NCBI GenBank assembly: GCA_913778905.1
Contig: CAJYYA010000018.1
Coordinates: 124,001-188,000 of the forward strand
Direction: 5' to 3'
Source of the DNA: an uncultured Naasia sp.
GTDB lineage: Bacteria; Actinomycetota; Actinomycetes; Actinomycetales; Microbacteriaceae
Length of the DNA: 64,000 nucleotides
Shown here: positions 37,045 to 46,188 of the stretch, piece by piece
How positions within the stretch are numbered: the stretch's first letter is position 1
Layout: the number at the start of each line of letters is the position of its first letter
Notes under the pieces: model-generated
The model's input: the letters and a program-made list of their open reading frames with translations, nothing else
Told to the model about the DNA's origin: nothing
Databases searched by the model: none
Made by a program: the position numbers and the translations under genes

Positions 37045-38418
37045 TCAGTGCCCGGGCGGGAGGTCGGCGAAGCGCGAGTAGTGGCCGTGGAAGCCCACGA
37101 TGACCGTACGGGTGGGGCCGTTTCGGTGCTTCGCCACGATGAGGTCCGCCTCACCGGCGCGGGGGCTGTCCTTCTCGTAGACGCTCTCGCGGTGCAGCAG
37201 GATGACCATGTCCGCGTCCTGCTCGATCGAGCCGGACTCGCGGAGGTCCGAGATGACGGGCAGCTTGTCGGCTCGCTGCTCCGATCCACGGTTCAGCTGC
37301 GACAGCGCGATGACGGGGACCTGCAGCTCCTTGGCGAGCAGCTTGAGCGATCGGGAGAACTCCGAGACCTCCTGCTGACGGCTCTCCACCTTCTTGCCGG
37401 ACGTCATGAGCTGCAGATAGTCGATGATGACCATCTTCAGACCGGCCTTCTGCTTGAGACGGCGCGCCTTGGCTCGGATCTCGACGAGCGTCATGTTGGG
37501 GCTGTCGTCGATGTAGAGAGGAGCGTCGTTGATCCGCCCGCGGGTCTGAGCGAGCTTGACCCAGTCGCCGCTCTCCAGATTGCCCTTGCGCATGTTCTGC
37601 AACGGGATCGACGCCTCCGCGGAGAGAAGACGCATGGCGATCTCGCTGCGGCCCATCTCGAGCGAGAAGAAGATGCTCGGCATGTTGTGTTTGATCGACG
37701 CGGCGCGGGCGAAGTCGAGCGCCAGCGTCGACTTGCCCATGGCGGGACGGGCCGCAACGACGATCATCTGGCCCCCGTGAAACCCATTGGTCAACTCGTC
37801 CATCTCGCTGAACCCGGTGGGGACGCCACTCATGCTGCCGTCTTTGCCCTGCGCGGCTTCCATCTCGTCCACAGCGCTGGTCACGGCATCGGCGAGTGGG
37901 ACGTAGTCCTCCGCCTCGGTCTCACGCGTCACGGCGTAGATCTCGGCCTGGGCGGTATTGACCAGATCCGTCACCTCGCCCTCGCTGGCGTATCCCATCT
38001 GCACGATGCGCGTACCCGCGTCCACGAGGCGACGCAGCACCGCGCGCTCGGCGACGATCTCGGCGTAGTAGCCGGCATTGGCGGCGGTCGGGACCGTGCT
38101 CGTCAGGGTGTGGAGGTAGTCGGCGCCGCCCGCCTTGGCGAGATCCCCGCTCTTCGTGAGGGCATCGGTGACGGTGATGACATCGGTGGGCTCGCCCATC
38201 GCGTACAGGCTGAGTACGGCCTCGAAGATCACCTCGTGCTTCGGCACGTAGAAGTCGACGCCCTTGACGGCCTCGACGACGTCGGCGACCGCGTCCTTGC
38301 TGAGGAGCATGCCGCCCAGGGCGCTCTGCTCGGCGAGAAGGTCGTGCGGGGGCATCCGCTCCATCGTCCGGCCTTCGGAACGGGTCTCGCCCGCCAGTCC
38401 GAGATGCGCGATCGACAT
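37045..38418 (-). CDS. dnaB: Replicative DNA helicase
   Basis: DnaB is the hexameric 5'-3' helicase of the replication fork. The 457-residue product has the N-terminal domain (PPHDLLAEQSALGGMLLSKD), a linker, and the RecA-like domain with Walker A RPAMGKSTLALDFARA, SLEMGRSEIAMRLL and VIIDYLQLM. No intein interrupts the ATPase motifs. The ATG giving MSIAHLGLAG was chosen, with AAGGGGAGTACTTC before it. It follows the rpsF-ssb-rpsR-rplI operon but is separated by ~600 bp with its own leader and a cluster of DnaA-box-like sequences. Confidence 0.97.
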   Translation of the reverse strand: MSIAHLGLAGETRSEGRTMERMPPHDLLAEQSALGGMLLSKDAVADVVEAVKGVDFYVPKHEVIFEAVLSLYAMGEPTDVITVTDALTKSGDLAKAGGADYLHTLTSTVPTAANAGYYAEIVAERAVLRRLVDAGTRIVQMGYASEGEVTDLVNTAQAEIYAVTRETEAEDYVPLADAVTSAVDEMEAAQGKDGSMSGVPTGFSEMDELTNGFHGGQMIVVAARPAMGKSTLALDFARAASIKHNMPSIFFSLEMGRSEIAMRLLSAEASIPLQNMRKGNLESGDWVKLAQTRGRINDAPLYIDDSPNMTLVEIRAKARRLKQKAGLKMVIIDYLQLMTSGKKVESRQQEVSEFSRSLKLLAKELQVPVIALSQLNRGSEQRADKLPVISDLRESGSIEQDADMVILLHRESVYEKDSPRAGEADLIVAKHRNGPTRTVIVGFHGHYSRFADLPPGH

Positions 38419-38462
38419 GAAGTACTCCCCTTGCGGTTCCGTGTGCGTGGTGGCCGCGCATG

Positions 38463-38505
38463 CCGTGGCACGCCCGGTCTTCGAGAGGCCCAGGGCGTGC
38501 CACGG
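38463..38505 (-). promoter_or_regulatory. Stable hairpin in the dnaB leader
   Basis: CCGTGGCACGCCC (38463-38475) and its exact complement (38493-38505) form a 13-bp stem with a 17-nt loop. The structure lies 45 nt upstream of the dnaB start codon. It lacks a T-run, so an mRNA leader element is more likely than a terminator. Confidence 0.5.
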
Positions 38506-38661
38506 TGCAGATGCGCACGCTTCCGTGTGTGCTGCCCGTGGTGCTCGGCACTGATTGCAACTCACACCACCGACATCAACGCTTCCGACACCCGAATGGC
38601 CCCCACGACCACCCACCGGAAGCGACTCACGGCGATGCCCCGACGCTATCGGTCGAGGCGG

Positions 38662-38758
38662 TTGTACACACTGTGGACAAAGATGTGGAAACTGTGGAGA
38701 GGGGCGGCGTGTCGGCCTGTTTCTGTGGGAAACCAGCCGGTGAACGATCTGTGAACAA
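38662..38758. promoter_or_regulatory. Cluster of DnaA-box-like sequences upstream of dnaB
   Basis: TTGTACACA (38662) and TGTGGACAA (38672, an exact TTGTCCACA box on the minus strand) face each other one base apart. TGTGGAAAC (38684), TGTGGAGAG (38693), TGTGGGAAA (38724) and TGTGAACAA (38750) follow in the same orientation. A relatively AT-rich stretch comes next. This region of about 600 bp between dnaB and rplI holds no gene. Confidence 0.55.
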
Positions 38759-38764
38759 CGAGCT

Positions 38765-38788
38765 AAAAGCCTGCTGACCTGGGCTTTT
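38765..38788. terminator. Possible bidirectional terminator
   Basis: AAAAGCC and GGCTTTT form a 7-bp stem with a 10-nt loop and A/T tracts on both flanks. It lies between the rplI terminator and the DnaA-box cluster. Confidence 0.45.
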
Positions 38789-38961
38789 GATATTCACAGG
38801 TTGTGAAGCCCGAAACTCACTTCAAGCTTTGGTCGAGACTTGACAACGGCCCTCGTCATACCCGTTGCTTCGGAAGGCGAACTATCTTCCACATGTCCGA
38901 GAGCCCCTCGCCAGAAGCCTGTGGAGAGGCCGCCAGAAGCCCCTCAGACCGCCGGAAACGA

Positions 38962-39003
38962 CGAAGCGGGCCCGTCCCTCGGATGAGGAACGGGCCCGCT
39001 TCG
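38962..39003 (-). terminator. Terminator of the rpsF-ssb-rpsR-rplI operon
   Basis: A perfect 14-bp stem (CGAAGCGGGCCCGT and complement) with a 14-nt loop, 12 bp after the rplI stop. It separates the ribosomal operon from dnaB. Confidence 0.85.
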
Positions 39004-39015
39004 TGAAGCGACGCG

Positions 39016-39468
39016 TCAGCGTGCAGCGACCACCGTCAGGGAGATGGTGGCGGCGACGTCGTCGCGGAGGCGAACAGTCGCCTCGTGCGATCCGACGGCC
39101 TTGATAGCGGTCGGGATCTCGATCTTGCGCTTGTCGATCTGGCCGAGACCGGCTGCGGCGACAGCGTCGGCCACGTCGGCGGTCTTGACCGAGCCGAACA
39201 GACGCCCCTCGGCGCCGGCCTTGACGGCCAGCGTGACGGTCGTGTCCTCGAGACGGGCCTTGAGCTGCTGCGCCTCTTCGAGGGTGGCCAGCTCGCGCGC
39301 CGAGCGCGCAGCCTTGATCGACTCGATCTGCTTCTCTCCACCGCGGGTCCACGCGACAGCGAAACCCTGGGGGATGAGGTAGTTACGGGCGTACCCGTTC
39401 TTCACGTCGACGACGTCGCCGGGCGTACCCAGTCCGGTCACCTCGTGAGTGAGGATGAGCTTCGACAT
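39016..39468 (-). CDS. rplI: Ribosomal protein L9
   Basis: A 150-residue large-subunit protein binding 23S rRNA. It starts [20 protein letters not shown], with [17 protein letters not shown], the signature of L9, then the long connecting helix and the C-terminal domain ([16 protein letters not shown]). It is the last gene of rpsF-ssb-rpsR-rplI, 9 bp after rpsR, and is followed by a strong terminator. Confidence 0.97.
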   Translation of the reverse strand: MSKLILTHEVTGLGTPGDVVDVKNGYARNYLIPQGFAVAWTRGGEKQIESIKAARSARELATLEEAQQLKARLEDTTVTLAVKAGAEGRLFGSVKTADVADAVAAAGLGQIDKRKIEIPTAIKAVGSHEATVRLRDDVAATISLTVVAAR

Positions 39469-39477
39469 GTCTACCCC

Positions 39478-39738
39478 TTACCGGCCCGAGCCTGCGTAGG
39501 GCAGGAGAGCCATCTCGCGCGCGTTCTTGACCGCGCGCGCGATGAGGCGCTGCTCCTGCACCGAGACACCGGTGATACGACGGGCGCGGATCTTTCCACG
39601 CTCCGAGATGAACTTGCGCAGAGTGGCGACGTCCTTGTAGTCGATCACGCCGACGCGGATCGACTTCGCGGGAGCGGCGGTCTTGCCGCCCTTGCCACGA
39701 AGCGGCTTGCGGCGGTCGCCGCTTGACTTTCCAGCCAT
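39478..39738 (-). CDS. rpsR: Ribosomal protein S18
   Basis: An 86-residue small-subunit protein that forms a heterodimer with S6. It has a Lys/Gly-rich N-terminus, [19 protein letters not shown], and [20 protein letters not shown], the S18 signature. No cysteine is present, so it is the zinc-free form. It lies 55 bp after ssb and 9 bp before rplI. Confidence 0.97.
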   Translation of the reverse strand: MAGKSSGDRRKPLRGKGGKTAAPAKSIRVGVIDYKDVATLRKFISERGKIRARRITGVSVQEQRLIARAVKNAREMALLPYAGSGR

Positions 39739-39793
39739 GTACTTCGTCCTTTATCTATAAGAAGAATTGTGAGATCTGATTCGCTCGGCGCGA

Positions 39794-40357
39794 TCAGAAC
39801 GGAGTGTCGTCGTCGTAGCTGCCCGGCGTGTTCCACACGTCGCCGCCCGACTGAGCAGGCGAGCTGTTGCCGCCCCCGCCGTATCCGCCGCCGTTTCCGC
39901 CGGAGGATCCGTTCTGGTTGCCCCAGGGCTCGTCGCGCTGGCTGTTGCCCTGCGAAACGGAGCGCCCGCCGCCAACCTGACCGCCGCCGCCACCCGCCGA
40001 GCGGGTGACCTGTGCGGTCGCGTAGCGGAGCGAGGGACCGATCTCGTCGACCTCGAGCTCGATGGAAGTGCGCTTCTCGCCTTCCTTCGTCTCGTAGGAG
40101 CGCTGCTTCAGCCGGCCGGTCGCGATGACACGCGACCCCTTGCTGAGCGTTCCGGCGACGTTCTCGGCGAACTCGCGCCACACCGACGCCCGGAGGAACA
40201 GCGCTTCGCCGTCCTTCCAGTCGTTGGACTGGCGATCGAAGGTGCGAGGGGTGGAGGCGATGGTGAAGTTCGCGACAGCGAGTCCACCCTGCGTGTAACG
40301 CAGCTCAGGGTCGGCGGTGAGGTTACCGATGACCGTGATGATCGTTTCGCCGGCCAC
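39794..40357 (-). CDS. ssb: Single-stranded DNA-binding protein
   Basis: SSB protects single-stranded DNA and recruits repair and replication proteins through its C-terminal tip. The 187-residue protein has an OB fold at about 1-110 ([40 protein letters not shown]), a Gly/Asn/Ser-rich linker, and the acidic tip YDDDTPF, the conserved partner-binding end. Start ATG is 3 bp after the rpsF stop. It lies between the S6 and S18 genes, as in most bacteria. Confidence 0.97.
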   Translation of the reverse strand: MAGETIITVIGNLTADPELRYTQGGLAVANFTIASTPRTFDRQSNDWKDGEALFLRASVWREFAENVAGTLSKGSRVIATGRLKQRSYETKEGEKRTSIELEVDEIGPSLRYATAQVTRSAGGGGGQVGGGRSVSQGNSQRDEPWGNQNGSSGGNGGGYGGGGNSSPAQSGGDVWNTPGSYDDDTPF

Positions 40358-40360
40358 GAC

Positions 40361-40732
40361 TCAGTTTCCGTCCGCGGGCTTCTCGTCGGCCGACGCGTCC
40401 TTCGCAGCGGCTGCAGCAGCAGCGGCCGCGACACGGGCGACGGCCTCTTCGGCGCGGAGGACCTTGGTGCGCAGGACGGCTTCGGAGAGACCGAGCTGAC
40501 GGTCGAGCTCCTTGGCTGCCTCGGACGTCGAGGTCAGGTTCACGACGGCGTAGATGCCTTCGCTCTTCTTCTTGATCTCGTAGGCGAGACGACGGCGGCC
40601 CCAGATGTCGACGTTGTCCACGGTGCCACCCGCGTTGCGGATGACGTTCAGGAACTTGTCGAGGCTCGGAGCGACGGTGCGCTCATCGATCTCGGGATCG
40701 AGGATGACCATGAGTTCGTACTTGTGCGTCAC
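40361..40732 (-). CDS. rpsF: Ribosomal protein S6
   Basis: A 123-residue small-subunit protein that pairs with S18. It starts [20 protein letters not shown] and contains [20 protein letters not shown] and [11 protein letters not shown]; the C-terminus is an Ala-rich extension typical of actinobacteria. GTG start with a strong AAGGAGGTGG ribosome binding site. First gene of the operon; its leader can pair with that binding site (see the leader feature), suggesting autoregulation. Confidence 0.97.
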   Translation of the reverse strand: MTHKYELMVILDPEIDERTVAPSLDKFLNVIRNAGGTVDNVDIWGRRRLAYEIKKKSEGIYAVVNLTSTSEAAKELDRQLGLSEAVLRTKVLRAEEAVARVAAAAAAAAAKDASADEKPADGN

Positions 40733-40739
40733 TGACCCA

Positions 40740-40783
40740 CCTCCTTCGGACTAGAACGGCTGCAGGATTTCTGCAGCAGGAGG
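40740..40783 (-). promoter_or_regulatory. rpsF leader with anti-Shine-Dalgarno and hairpin
   Basis: On the minus strand CCTCCT (40783-40778) is exactly complementary to AGGAGG of the rpsF ribosome binding site (40745-40740). Between them GCTGCAG-GATTT-CTGCAGC (written on plus, 40759-40777) makes a 7-bp hairpin, next to a CCG triplet. This recalls the S6:S18-binding leaders known in other bacteria. Confidence 0.45.
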
Positions 40784-40823
40784 GTGTGTGCACGTGCCCG
40801 CCTGAACGGGCAACCGCAACAGC

Positions 40824-42260
40824 TTAGCCTGCGACGACCGTCTCCCACCAGTGGCGGAGGCGCTTCTCGGCCTCCTCCGCGCCCAGGGGACCCTCGTCGA
40901 GGCGGAGTTCGAGCAGGAAGCGGTACGCGCGTCCGACATCCGGTCCGGGGGGGAGATCGAGGATCCGCATGATGTCCTCACCCGTGAGGTCCGGTCGGAC
41001 GGCTTCCATCTCCTCGCGTTCGGCGAGTTCGGCGATGCGCTGCTCGAGGTCGTCGTATGCGAATCCGAGCCGATCGGCCTTGCGGCGATTGCGCGTCGTG
41101 ACGTCGGCACGGGTGAGGATGTGCAGTCGCTCGAGCTCCTCGCCGGCGTCCCGCACGTAGCGACGTACAGCGGAGTCCGTCCACCCGCCCTCCGTGTAAC
41201 CGAAGAAGCGTTGGTGCAGCTCGATGAGGAGGGAGACCCGCGCGATGGTGTCGTTGTCGAACCGGAGGGCCCGGAGGCGCTTGCGAGCCATCTTGGCCCC
41301 CACCACGTCGTGATGGTGGAAGGTGACGACGCCGCGACCCTCGAAGCGGCGGGTGGACGGCTTACCGATGTCGTGCAGAAGAGCAGCGATGCGGACCACT
41401 ATGTCGGGCCCAGGCCCGAGGCTCGCTCGAGAGCGTTCGAGGTCGATGGCCTGCTCGAGCACCGTGATCGAGTGCTCGTAGACGTCCTTGTGTCGGTGTT
41501 CCCCGTCGACCGTGAGTTTGAGGCCGGGCAACTCCGGCAGGACGAGATCGGCGATGCCGCTGTCGACGAGAGTTTCGAGCCCCGCGCGCGGGCTGTCGGC
41601 TGAGAGGAGCTTGACCAGTTCGTCGCGCACACGCTCGGCGGAGATGTTGCCGATGCGATCGGCGAGCGCGGTCATCGCCTCGGCGGCTTCCGGGTCGAGG
41701 CGGAAGCCCAGCGTCGACGTGAAACGCGCCGCTCGCATCATGCGCAGCGGATCGTCGGCGAAGGACACCTCGGCCGCCGCAGCGGTCCGCAGCCGTCCGG
41801 CGAGGAGGTCGTCGAGGCCGCCGGTCGGGTCGACCAGTACGCGCTCGGGTAGACGCAGGGCCATCGCGTTGACCGTGAAGTCGCGTCGGCCGAGGTCGGC
41901 TTCGAGGGAGTCGCCGAAGACGACCTCCGGTTTGCGTGTCTCACCGTCGTAGGCATCGGCGCGGTAGGTCGTGATCTCGACCTGCTCGCCGTCGATCTTC
42001 GCTCCGATGGTCCCGAAGGCCCGCCCGATGTCCCAGCGCGCGGTCGAGATCGGCGTGATGATGCGGAGGATGTCGTCCGGCCGGGCGTCGGTCGTGAAGT
42101 CGAGATCGGTGAGTTCCCGTCCGAGGAACGCGTCGCGCACCGGGCCGCCGACGAGCGCGAGCTCGAAGCCGGCCGATGCGAACGCGGCGGCCAGACGTGA
42201 GACCGGACGCGTTTCCGCGGTCGTCGAGAGGCGGTCGAGAGCGGCCGCCACAGTGGTCAT
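40824..42260 (-). CDS. pcnA: CCA tRNA nucleotidyltransferase / poly(A) polymerase family
   Basis: Adds or repairs the 3' CCA of tRNAs; needed here because at least the tRNA-Gly gene lacks an encoded CCA. The 478-residue protein has the class II nucleotidyltransferase motif LVGGPVRDAFLGRELTDLDF with its catalytic Asp residues, RRDFTVNAMAL, and an HD domain (RIAALLHDIGKPSTRR) for phosphohydrolase activity. ATG start chosen at MTTVAAALDRL. Divergent from the DUF6049 gene, as in mycobacteria; the Nudix gene found between them there is absent. Confidence 0.94.
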   Translation of the reverse strand: MTTVAAALDRLSTTAETRPVSRLAAAFASAGFELALVGGPVRDAFLGRELTDLDFTTDARPDDILRIITPISTARWDIGRAFGTIGAKIDGEQVEITTYRADAYDGETRKPEVVFGDSLEADLGRRDFTVNAMALRLPERVLVDPTGGLDDLLAGRLRTAAAAEVSFADDPLRMMRAARFTSTLGFRLDPEAAEAMTALADRIGNISAERVRDELVKLLSADSPRAGLETLVDSGIADLVLPELPGLKLTVDGEHRHKDVYEHSITVLEQAIDLERSRASLGPGPDIVVRIAALLHDIGKPSTRRFEGRGVVTFHHHDVVGAKMARKRLRALRFDNDTIARVSLLIELHQRFFGYTEGGWTDSAVRRYVRDAGEELERLHILTRADVTTRNRRKADRLGFAYDDLEQRIAELAEREEMEAVRPDLTGEDIMRILDLPPGPDVGRAYRFLLELRLDEGPLGAEEAEKRLRHWWETVVAG

Positions 42261-42348
42261 GGTGATCCATGGTAGAGCGTCCGGTAGTCGCGATAGGGCG
42301 GCGCGGACACCCTCGCGGGCTGGGGGACGCCGCGTAGAATCCGGACCC

Positions 42349-44466
42349 ATGCACTTCCGCAGCGCGCCCCTCCGTGCGTCCGGGTCGCAGGCGTCGAACG
42401 TGCTCCGTGTCGTCGCGGCGGCACTCGTCGTGCCCCTCCTGACGCTGGGCGGGGCCGGCGCCGCGTCAGCGCTCCCCGCGGTCGCCGCGACGGCATCCGC
42501 TCCGTCGAACGGGCAGGAATCCTCCGCGACTATCGCCTTCTCGCCCGAGAATTCGGGGGTGTCGCGACCCGGGGAGTCCCTCACCGTCTCAGGGAAGCTC
42601 TCCAACACCGGATCGTCCTCTCTCGCCTCCGGTCGCATCGTGATCTCGGTGGGGCGCGACACCGCCGACGTGCAGGGCCTCCAGAACGCGTGGGCGGATC
42701 CCTCGGCGCCCGCACTGCAGGAACTCGTGGCGATCGACGCGCCGCCGCTGGCGGTCGCCGGATCCGTTCAGCTCAGCGCCATCATCCCGGCGGACGTCGT
42801 CGACGCGGCCCTCGGCGGAACCGGCTGGGGCGCACACGTCGTCGTCGCCCGCTACGACAACGGCTCCCTCCAGGCTTCGAGCACATCCGCTCTGGTGCGT
42901 CTCGACGGCGACGGGCCCAGCCCGATCCCGGTATCCGTCATCCTGCCCATCACGGCCTCGACCAGTGCCGAGGGTCTCCTCGACGCCGAGCAGCTGAGCC
43001 TGCTGACGGCGTCGGACGGCGAACTCACGAACCGCCTGGTCGCCGCGAAGAGCTCCGGCGCGACGCTCGCACTCGATCCCCGCATCGTGGCGTCCATCCG
43101 GGTCCTGGGCGACGCGGCCCCCGCGTCGGCGGTCGACTGGCTCGCCCAGCTCGAGTCGCTTCCCAACGACGTCTTCCCCCTGCAATACGGCGATGCCGAT
43201 CCGGGCCTCGAGGTCAACGCCGGTCGGGACCAACTCCTCGAACCCACGTCCTTCGCCTCAGCCCTGAAGGCTGCCAACTTCACCTCCAGCCCGGGTACGA
43301 CTCCCGCGTCGCCGACGCCGAGCAACTCCACGGGCTCGACACCCGGCCCGACACCGTCTCCCACCAACGGGCCGAACCTGCCCTCGCAGAGCGAGATCCT
43401 CGCCTTCCCCTACACCCGTTCCGATGTGGCCTGGCCCGCGAGCGGCACCATCGGCGGCGAGACGATCGAGCGCCTCGCGAACCTCGGCCTGACCACCACC
43501 ATCGTGAGCGAGGGCCAATTCGAAGGGGCCTCGGCGGCCGCCGCGGATGTCGCCGGACGCACCGCACTGGTCGCCGACTCCCTCTCGGGCGTGGTCTCCG
43601 ACGCCGTCTACGCGCTCGACAACTCCGAAGCGCGTCTCGAGGCCAGCCGCGCGGCCGCGCTTCTCGCCTCGACGGCCAAGCAGGGCACGAGTCCGTCCGT
43701 CCTGATCGCGCTCGACCGCGACGACGAAGCGGGCACGAACGCCGGAACCCGCCTCGAAGCGCTATCGAGCCTGCCCTGGGTGTCGCGGACGTCGGTGGCT
43801 GCGGCCGCCGGCCAACCGACGAACGCGACGCTCATCCCCGCGGACGACTTCCGCGTCGCCGGTTTCGGCTCGATGCTCGACGACGAGGCCCGCGTCGGAG
43901 CCTTCTCCTCCGTGCTCAGTCAGCCGGATCTGCTCACAGGGAGTGCCCGACTCGACCTCCTTGCGAGCATCCAGGCCGGCCGCTCGTCGGATCCCGAAGA
44001 CTGGAACACGCTCGTCGCCATCCAATCTCAGCGCGCGTCGGAAATCCTCGACTCGGTGTCCATCGACGACTCGAGTCAGATCAATGTCCTCTCCTACTCC
44101 GCGGGCCTCCCGGTCAACATCTCGAACGCGTTGCCCTACCCGGTGACCGTCAGGGTCGTGCCCCGGGCCTCCAACGGACGCCTCAACATCTCCGACAACA
44201 CGGTGACGATCGATCCGGAATCCACCGGCCGCATCTCGCTCGACGCGAAGGCGATCGCGAACGGCCGGGTCACCGTCGACCTGCAGATGGTCAGCCTCAC
44301 GGGAGTACCCGTCGGGTCGTCCCGAGAGCTCCAGCTCGAGCTGTCGCCCTTCGTGGAGACGGCCGGCATCGCTGTCATCGGTGCGTTGATCCTCGGTCTC
44401 CTCGGGTTCGGCACGTTCCGCAGTATCCGGCGCGGGATCCGCACTCGAAAGGCCGACTCCGTATGA
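42349..44466 (+). CDS. DUF6049 family exported membrane protein
   Basis: A 705-residue protein with a signal peptide (about 1-48, hydrophobic VVAAALVVPLLTLGGAGAAS), a large extracytoplasmic region with a Thr/Pro/Ser-rich linker near residues 310-340, and one C-terminal membrane helix (IAVIGALILGLLGFGTF) with a basic tail. The family is conserved next to murJ throughout actinobacteria and is thought to act in envelope assembly, but no activity is established. The stop overlaps the murJ start by 4 bp. TAGAAT ends 8 bp before the ATG, so the mRNA is probably leaderless. Confidence 0.88.
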   Translation: MHFRSAPLRASGSQASNVLRVVAAALVVPLLTLGGAGAASALPAVAATASAPSNGQESSATIAFSPENSGVSRPGESLTVSGKLSNTGSSSLASGRIVISVGRDTADVQGLQNAWADPSAPALQELVAIDAPPLAVAGSVQLSAIIPADVVDAALGGTGWGAHVVVARYDNGSLQASSTSALVRLDGDGPSPIPVSVILPITASTSAEGLLDAEQLSLLTASDGELTNRLVAAKSSGATLALDPRIVASIRVLGDAAPASAVDWLAQLESLPNDVFPLQYGDADPGLEVNAGRDQLLEPTSFASALKAANFTSSPGTTPASPTPSNSTGSTPGPTPSPTNGPNLPSQSEILAFPYTRSDVAWPASGTIGGETIERLANLGLTTTIVSEGQFEGASAAAADVAGRTALVADSLSGVVSDAVYALDNSEARLEASRAAALLASTAKQGTSPSVLIALDRDDEAGTNAGTRLEALSSLPWVSRTSVAAAAGQPTNATLIPADDFRVAGFGSMLDDEARVGAFSSVLSQPDLLTGSARLDLLASIQAGRSSDPEDWNTLVAIQSQRASEILDSVSIDDSSQINVLSYSAGLPVNISNALPYPVTVRVVPRASNGRLNISDNTVTIDPESTGRISLDAKAIANGRVTVDLQMVSLTGVPVGSSRELQLELSPFVETAGIAVIGALILGLLGFGTFRSIRRGIRTRKADSV

Positions 44467-46049
44467 CCAGCAGCATCGGCAAGGCGAGCGCGTTCCTCGC
44501 GTCCGGCACGATCGTCTCCCGGATCCTCGGATTCGTGAAGATCTTCGTCCTCACCCAGGCGCTCGGAGTGGTCAACACGACCTCGGGAGACGCCTTCACC
44601 GCAGCGACGTTGATCCCGAGCAGCATCTACGCGGTCATCGGCGGCGGGCTCCTCAGCGCGGTCCTCGTCCCGCAGATCGTGCGTGCCAGCCGCGCAACGG
44701 ACGGGGGAGCGGGGTACATCAACAAACTCGTGACCGTGGCCCTGGTCGCGTTCGCCGTGGTGACCGTCGCAGCCACGCTCCTCGCGCCGCAGCTCACCGC
44801 CCTGTACAACGCGAAGAGTCCGCTTGCCACCGCCTTCGCCTACTGGAGCCTCCCGCAGATCTTCTTCCTGGGGCTCTACGCCGTTCTCGGCGAGGTTCTC
44901 AACGCCCGCAAGTCCTTCGGTCCCTTCACCTGGGTCCCCGTCGTCAACAACGTCATCAGCATCGCCGCCTCCGGTGTCTTCATCTCCGTGTACGGCAGCG
45001 GAGTGCGGTCCGACGAGGGCTGGACCATCGGGATGATCGCCCTCCTCGCCGGCGGCGCGACATTGGGCGTCGCCCTGCAAGGCCTGCTGCTGTTCTACTT
45101 CTGGCGCCGTGTCGGGCTGCGCTACCGGCCCGACTTCGCCTGGCGCGGCGTCGGGCTCGGATCCGCCGGCGGTGCCGCACTCTGGACCCTGGGCATGCTC
45201 GTCGCGACTCAGATCGCGGGTCTGATCGAGACGAACGTCGCGATGTCCGCGACTGGTCAGGGGGCGAGTACATTCGCGCTCAGCACCGCATGGCTCATCT
45301 TCATGCTGCCGCATTCGGTCATCACGGTCTCGCTCGTCACGGCGTTCTACACGCGGATGAGCGAGCACGCGGCAGCCGGGGACCACAAGGCTTTCGGCAG
45401 CGACGTGGGGACCGGCCTCCGCACGGTCGCCGTCCTGCTGACGTTCGCGTCGGCGGCCCTCGTCGTCGGAGCCGTACCGTTCGCACGCGTATTCACCGAC
45501 GATTTCGGCAGCGCCCTCCCTCTCGGCCTCGTCATCACCTGTTACGCATTCGGCTTGGTTCCGTTCTCGCTGCTGTTCGTCGTCCAGCGCGCCTTCTACG
45601 CCCAGGGGGACACCCGAACCCCGTTCTTCTTCACGCTCGCCCAGGTCCTCGTCGTCGTTTTCGGTGTCCTCGCCTGCACGACGCTGCCCGTCGAGCTGAT
45701 CGCCGCCGGCATCGCCCTCGTCGTCTCCGGAGCGACGCTGTTCCAGCTGGTGCTCGCCGGCGTCCTGCTCGCCCGGCGCATCGGCTGGTCCGCCCACCGT
45801 CTCCCCGCGACGCTGGTGCGATCGCTCGCGGCGGCGGCGGTTGCCGCACTCGCGGGGTGGTTCGTCAGCGGCGCGCTGGGGTCGCGTTCGGTCGACGGGT
45901 TCGCGATGGCGGGACAGGTGCCGGCCGTCATCGTCCTCGCCGCCGTCGGAGCCTCAATGGGGCTGGTCTACTTCGGTGTCCTCGTCCTGCTCCGCGCACC
46001 TGAGGTCTCACTCGTCACCGGGGCTCTCGCCCGCTTCCGCCGTCGCTGA
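44463..46049 (+). CDS. murJ: Lipid II flippase MurJ (MviN family)
   Basis: MurJ moves lipid-linked peptidoglycan precursor across the membrane. The 528-residue protein has about 14 helices, beginning AFLASGTIVSRILGFVKIFV, with AATLIPSSIYAVIGGGLLSA and GLVPFSLLFVVQRAFYAQGD, all typical. Unlike mycobacterial MviN it ends after the membrane domain and has no pseudokinase extension. The ATG overlaps the DUF6049 stop (ATGA), indicating coupling. In mycobacteria sigM and rsmA follow; here trxB follows directly. Confidence 0.95.
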   Translation: MTSSIGKASAFLASGTIVSRILGFVKIFVLTQALGVVNTTSGDAFTAATLIPSSIYAVIGGGLLSAVLVPQIVRASRATDGGAGYINKLVTVALVAFAVVTVAATLLAPQLTALYNAKSPLATAFAYWSLPQIFFLGLYAVLGEVLNARKSFGPFTWVPVVNNVISIAASGVFISVYGSGVRSDEGWTIGMIALLAGGATLGVALQGLLLFYFWRRVGLRYRPDFAWRGVGLGSAGGAALWTLGMLVATQIAGLIETNVAMSATGQGASTFALSTAWLIFMLPHSVITVSLVTAFYTRMSEHAAAGDHKAFGSDVGTGLRTVAVLLTFASAALVVGAVPFARVFTDDFGSALPLGLVITCYAFGLVPFSLLFVVQRAFYAQGDTRTPFFFTLAQVLVVVFGVLACTTLPVELIAAGIALVVSGATLFQLVLAGVLLARRIGWSAHRLPATLVRSLAAAAVAALAGWFVSGALGSRSVDGFAMAGQVPAVIVLAAVGASMGLVYFGVLVLLRAPEVSLVTGALARFRRR

Positions 46050-46075
46050 GAGGCCCGCTCACAGCCAGCCGATAC

Positions 46076-46101
46076 GGAATAGCCGCTCGATAGGATCTGT
46101 T
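46076..46101 (+). promoter_or_regulatory. Sigma-R/sigma-H-type promoter for trxB-trxA
   Basis: GGAAT (46076-46080) and GTT (46099-46101) are exactly 18 bp apart, matching the oxidative-stress sigma-R/SigH consensus GGAAT-N18-GTT. The trxBA operon is a classical target of this sigma factor in Streptomyces. The start codon is 88 bp downstream. Confidence 0.7.
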
Positions 46102-46188
46102 GATCCGATCGGGTCGGGAAACCGCCCGCCGGATCACGCCGCAGCACCTGCGAGCATCCGGAGAAGACGAGCACTCGAGGAGATTCAC

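Noticed and set aside
42690-44462. Upstream continuation of the murJ frame through the DUF6049 gene
   Set aside because: The DUF6049 protein with signal peptide and membrane helix is clearly the coding phase; murJ begins at the ATGA overlap.
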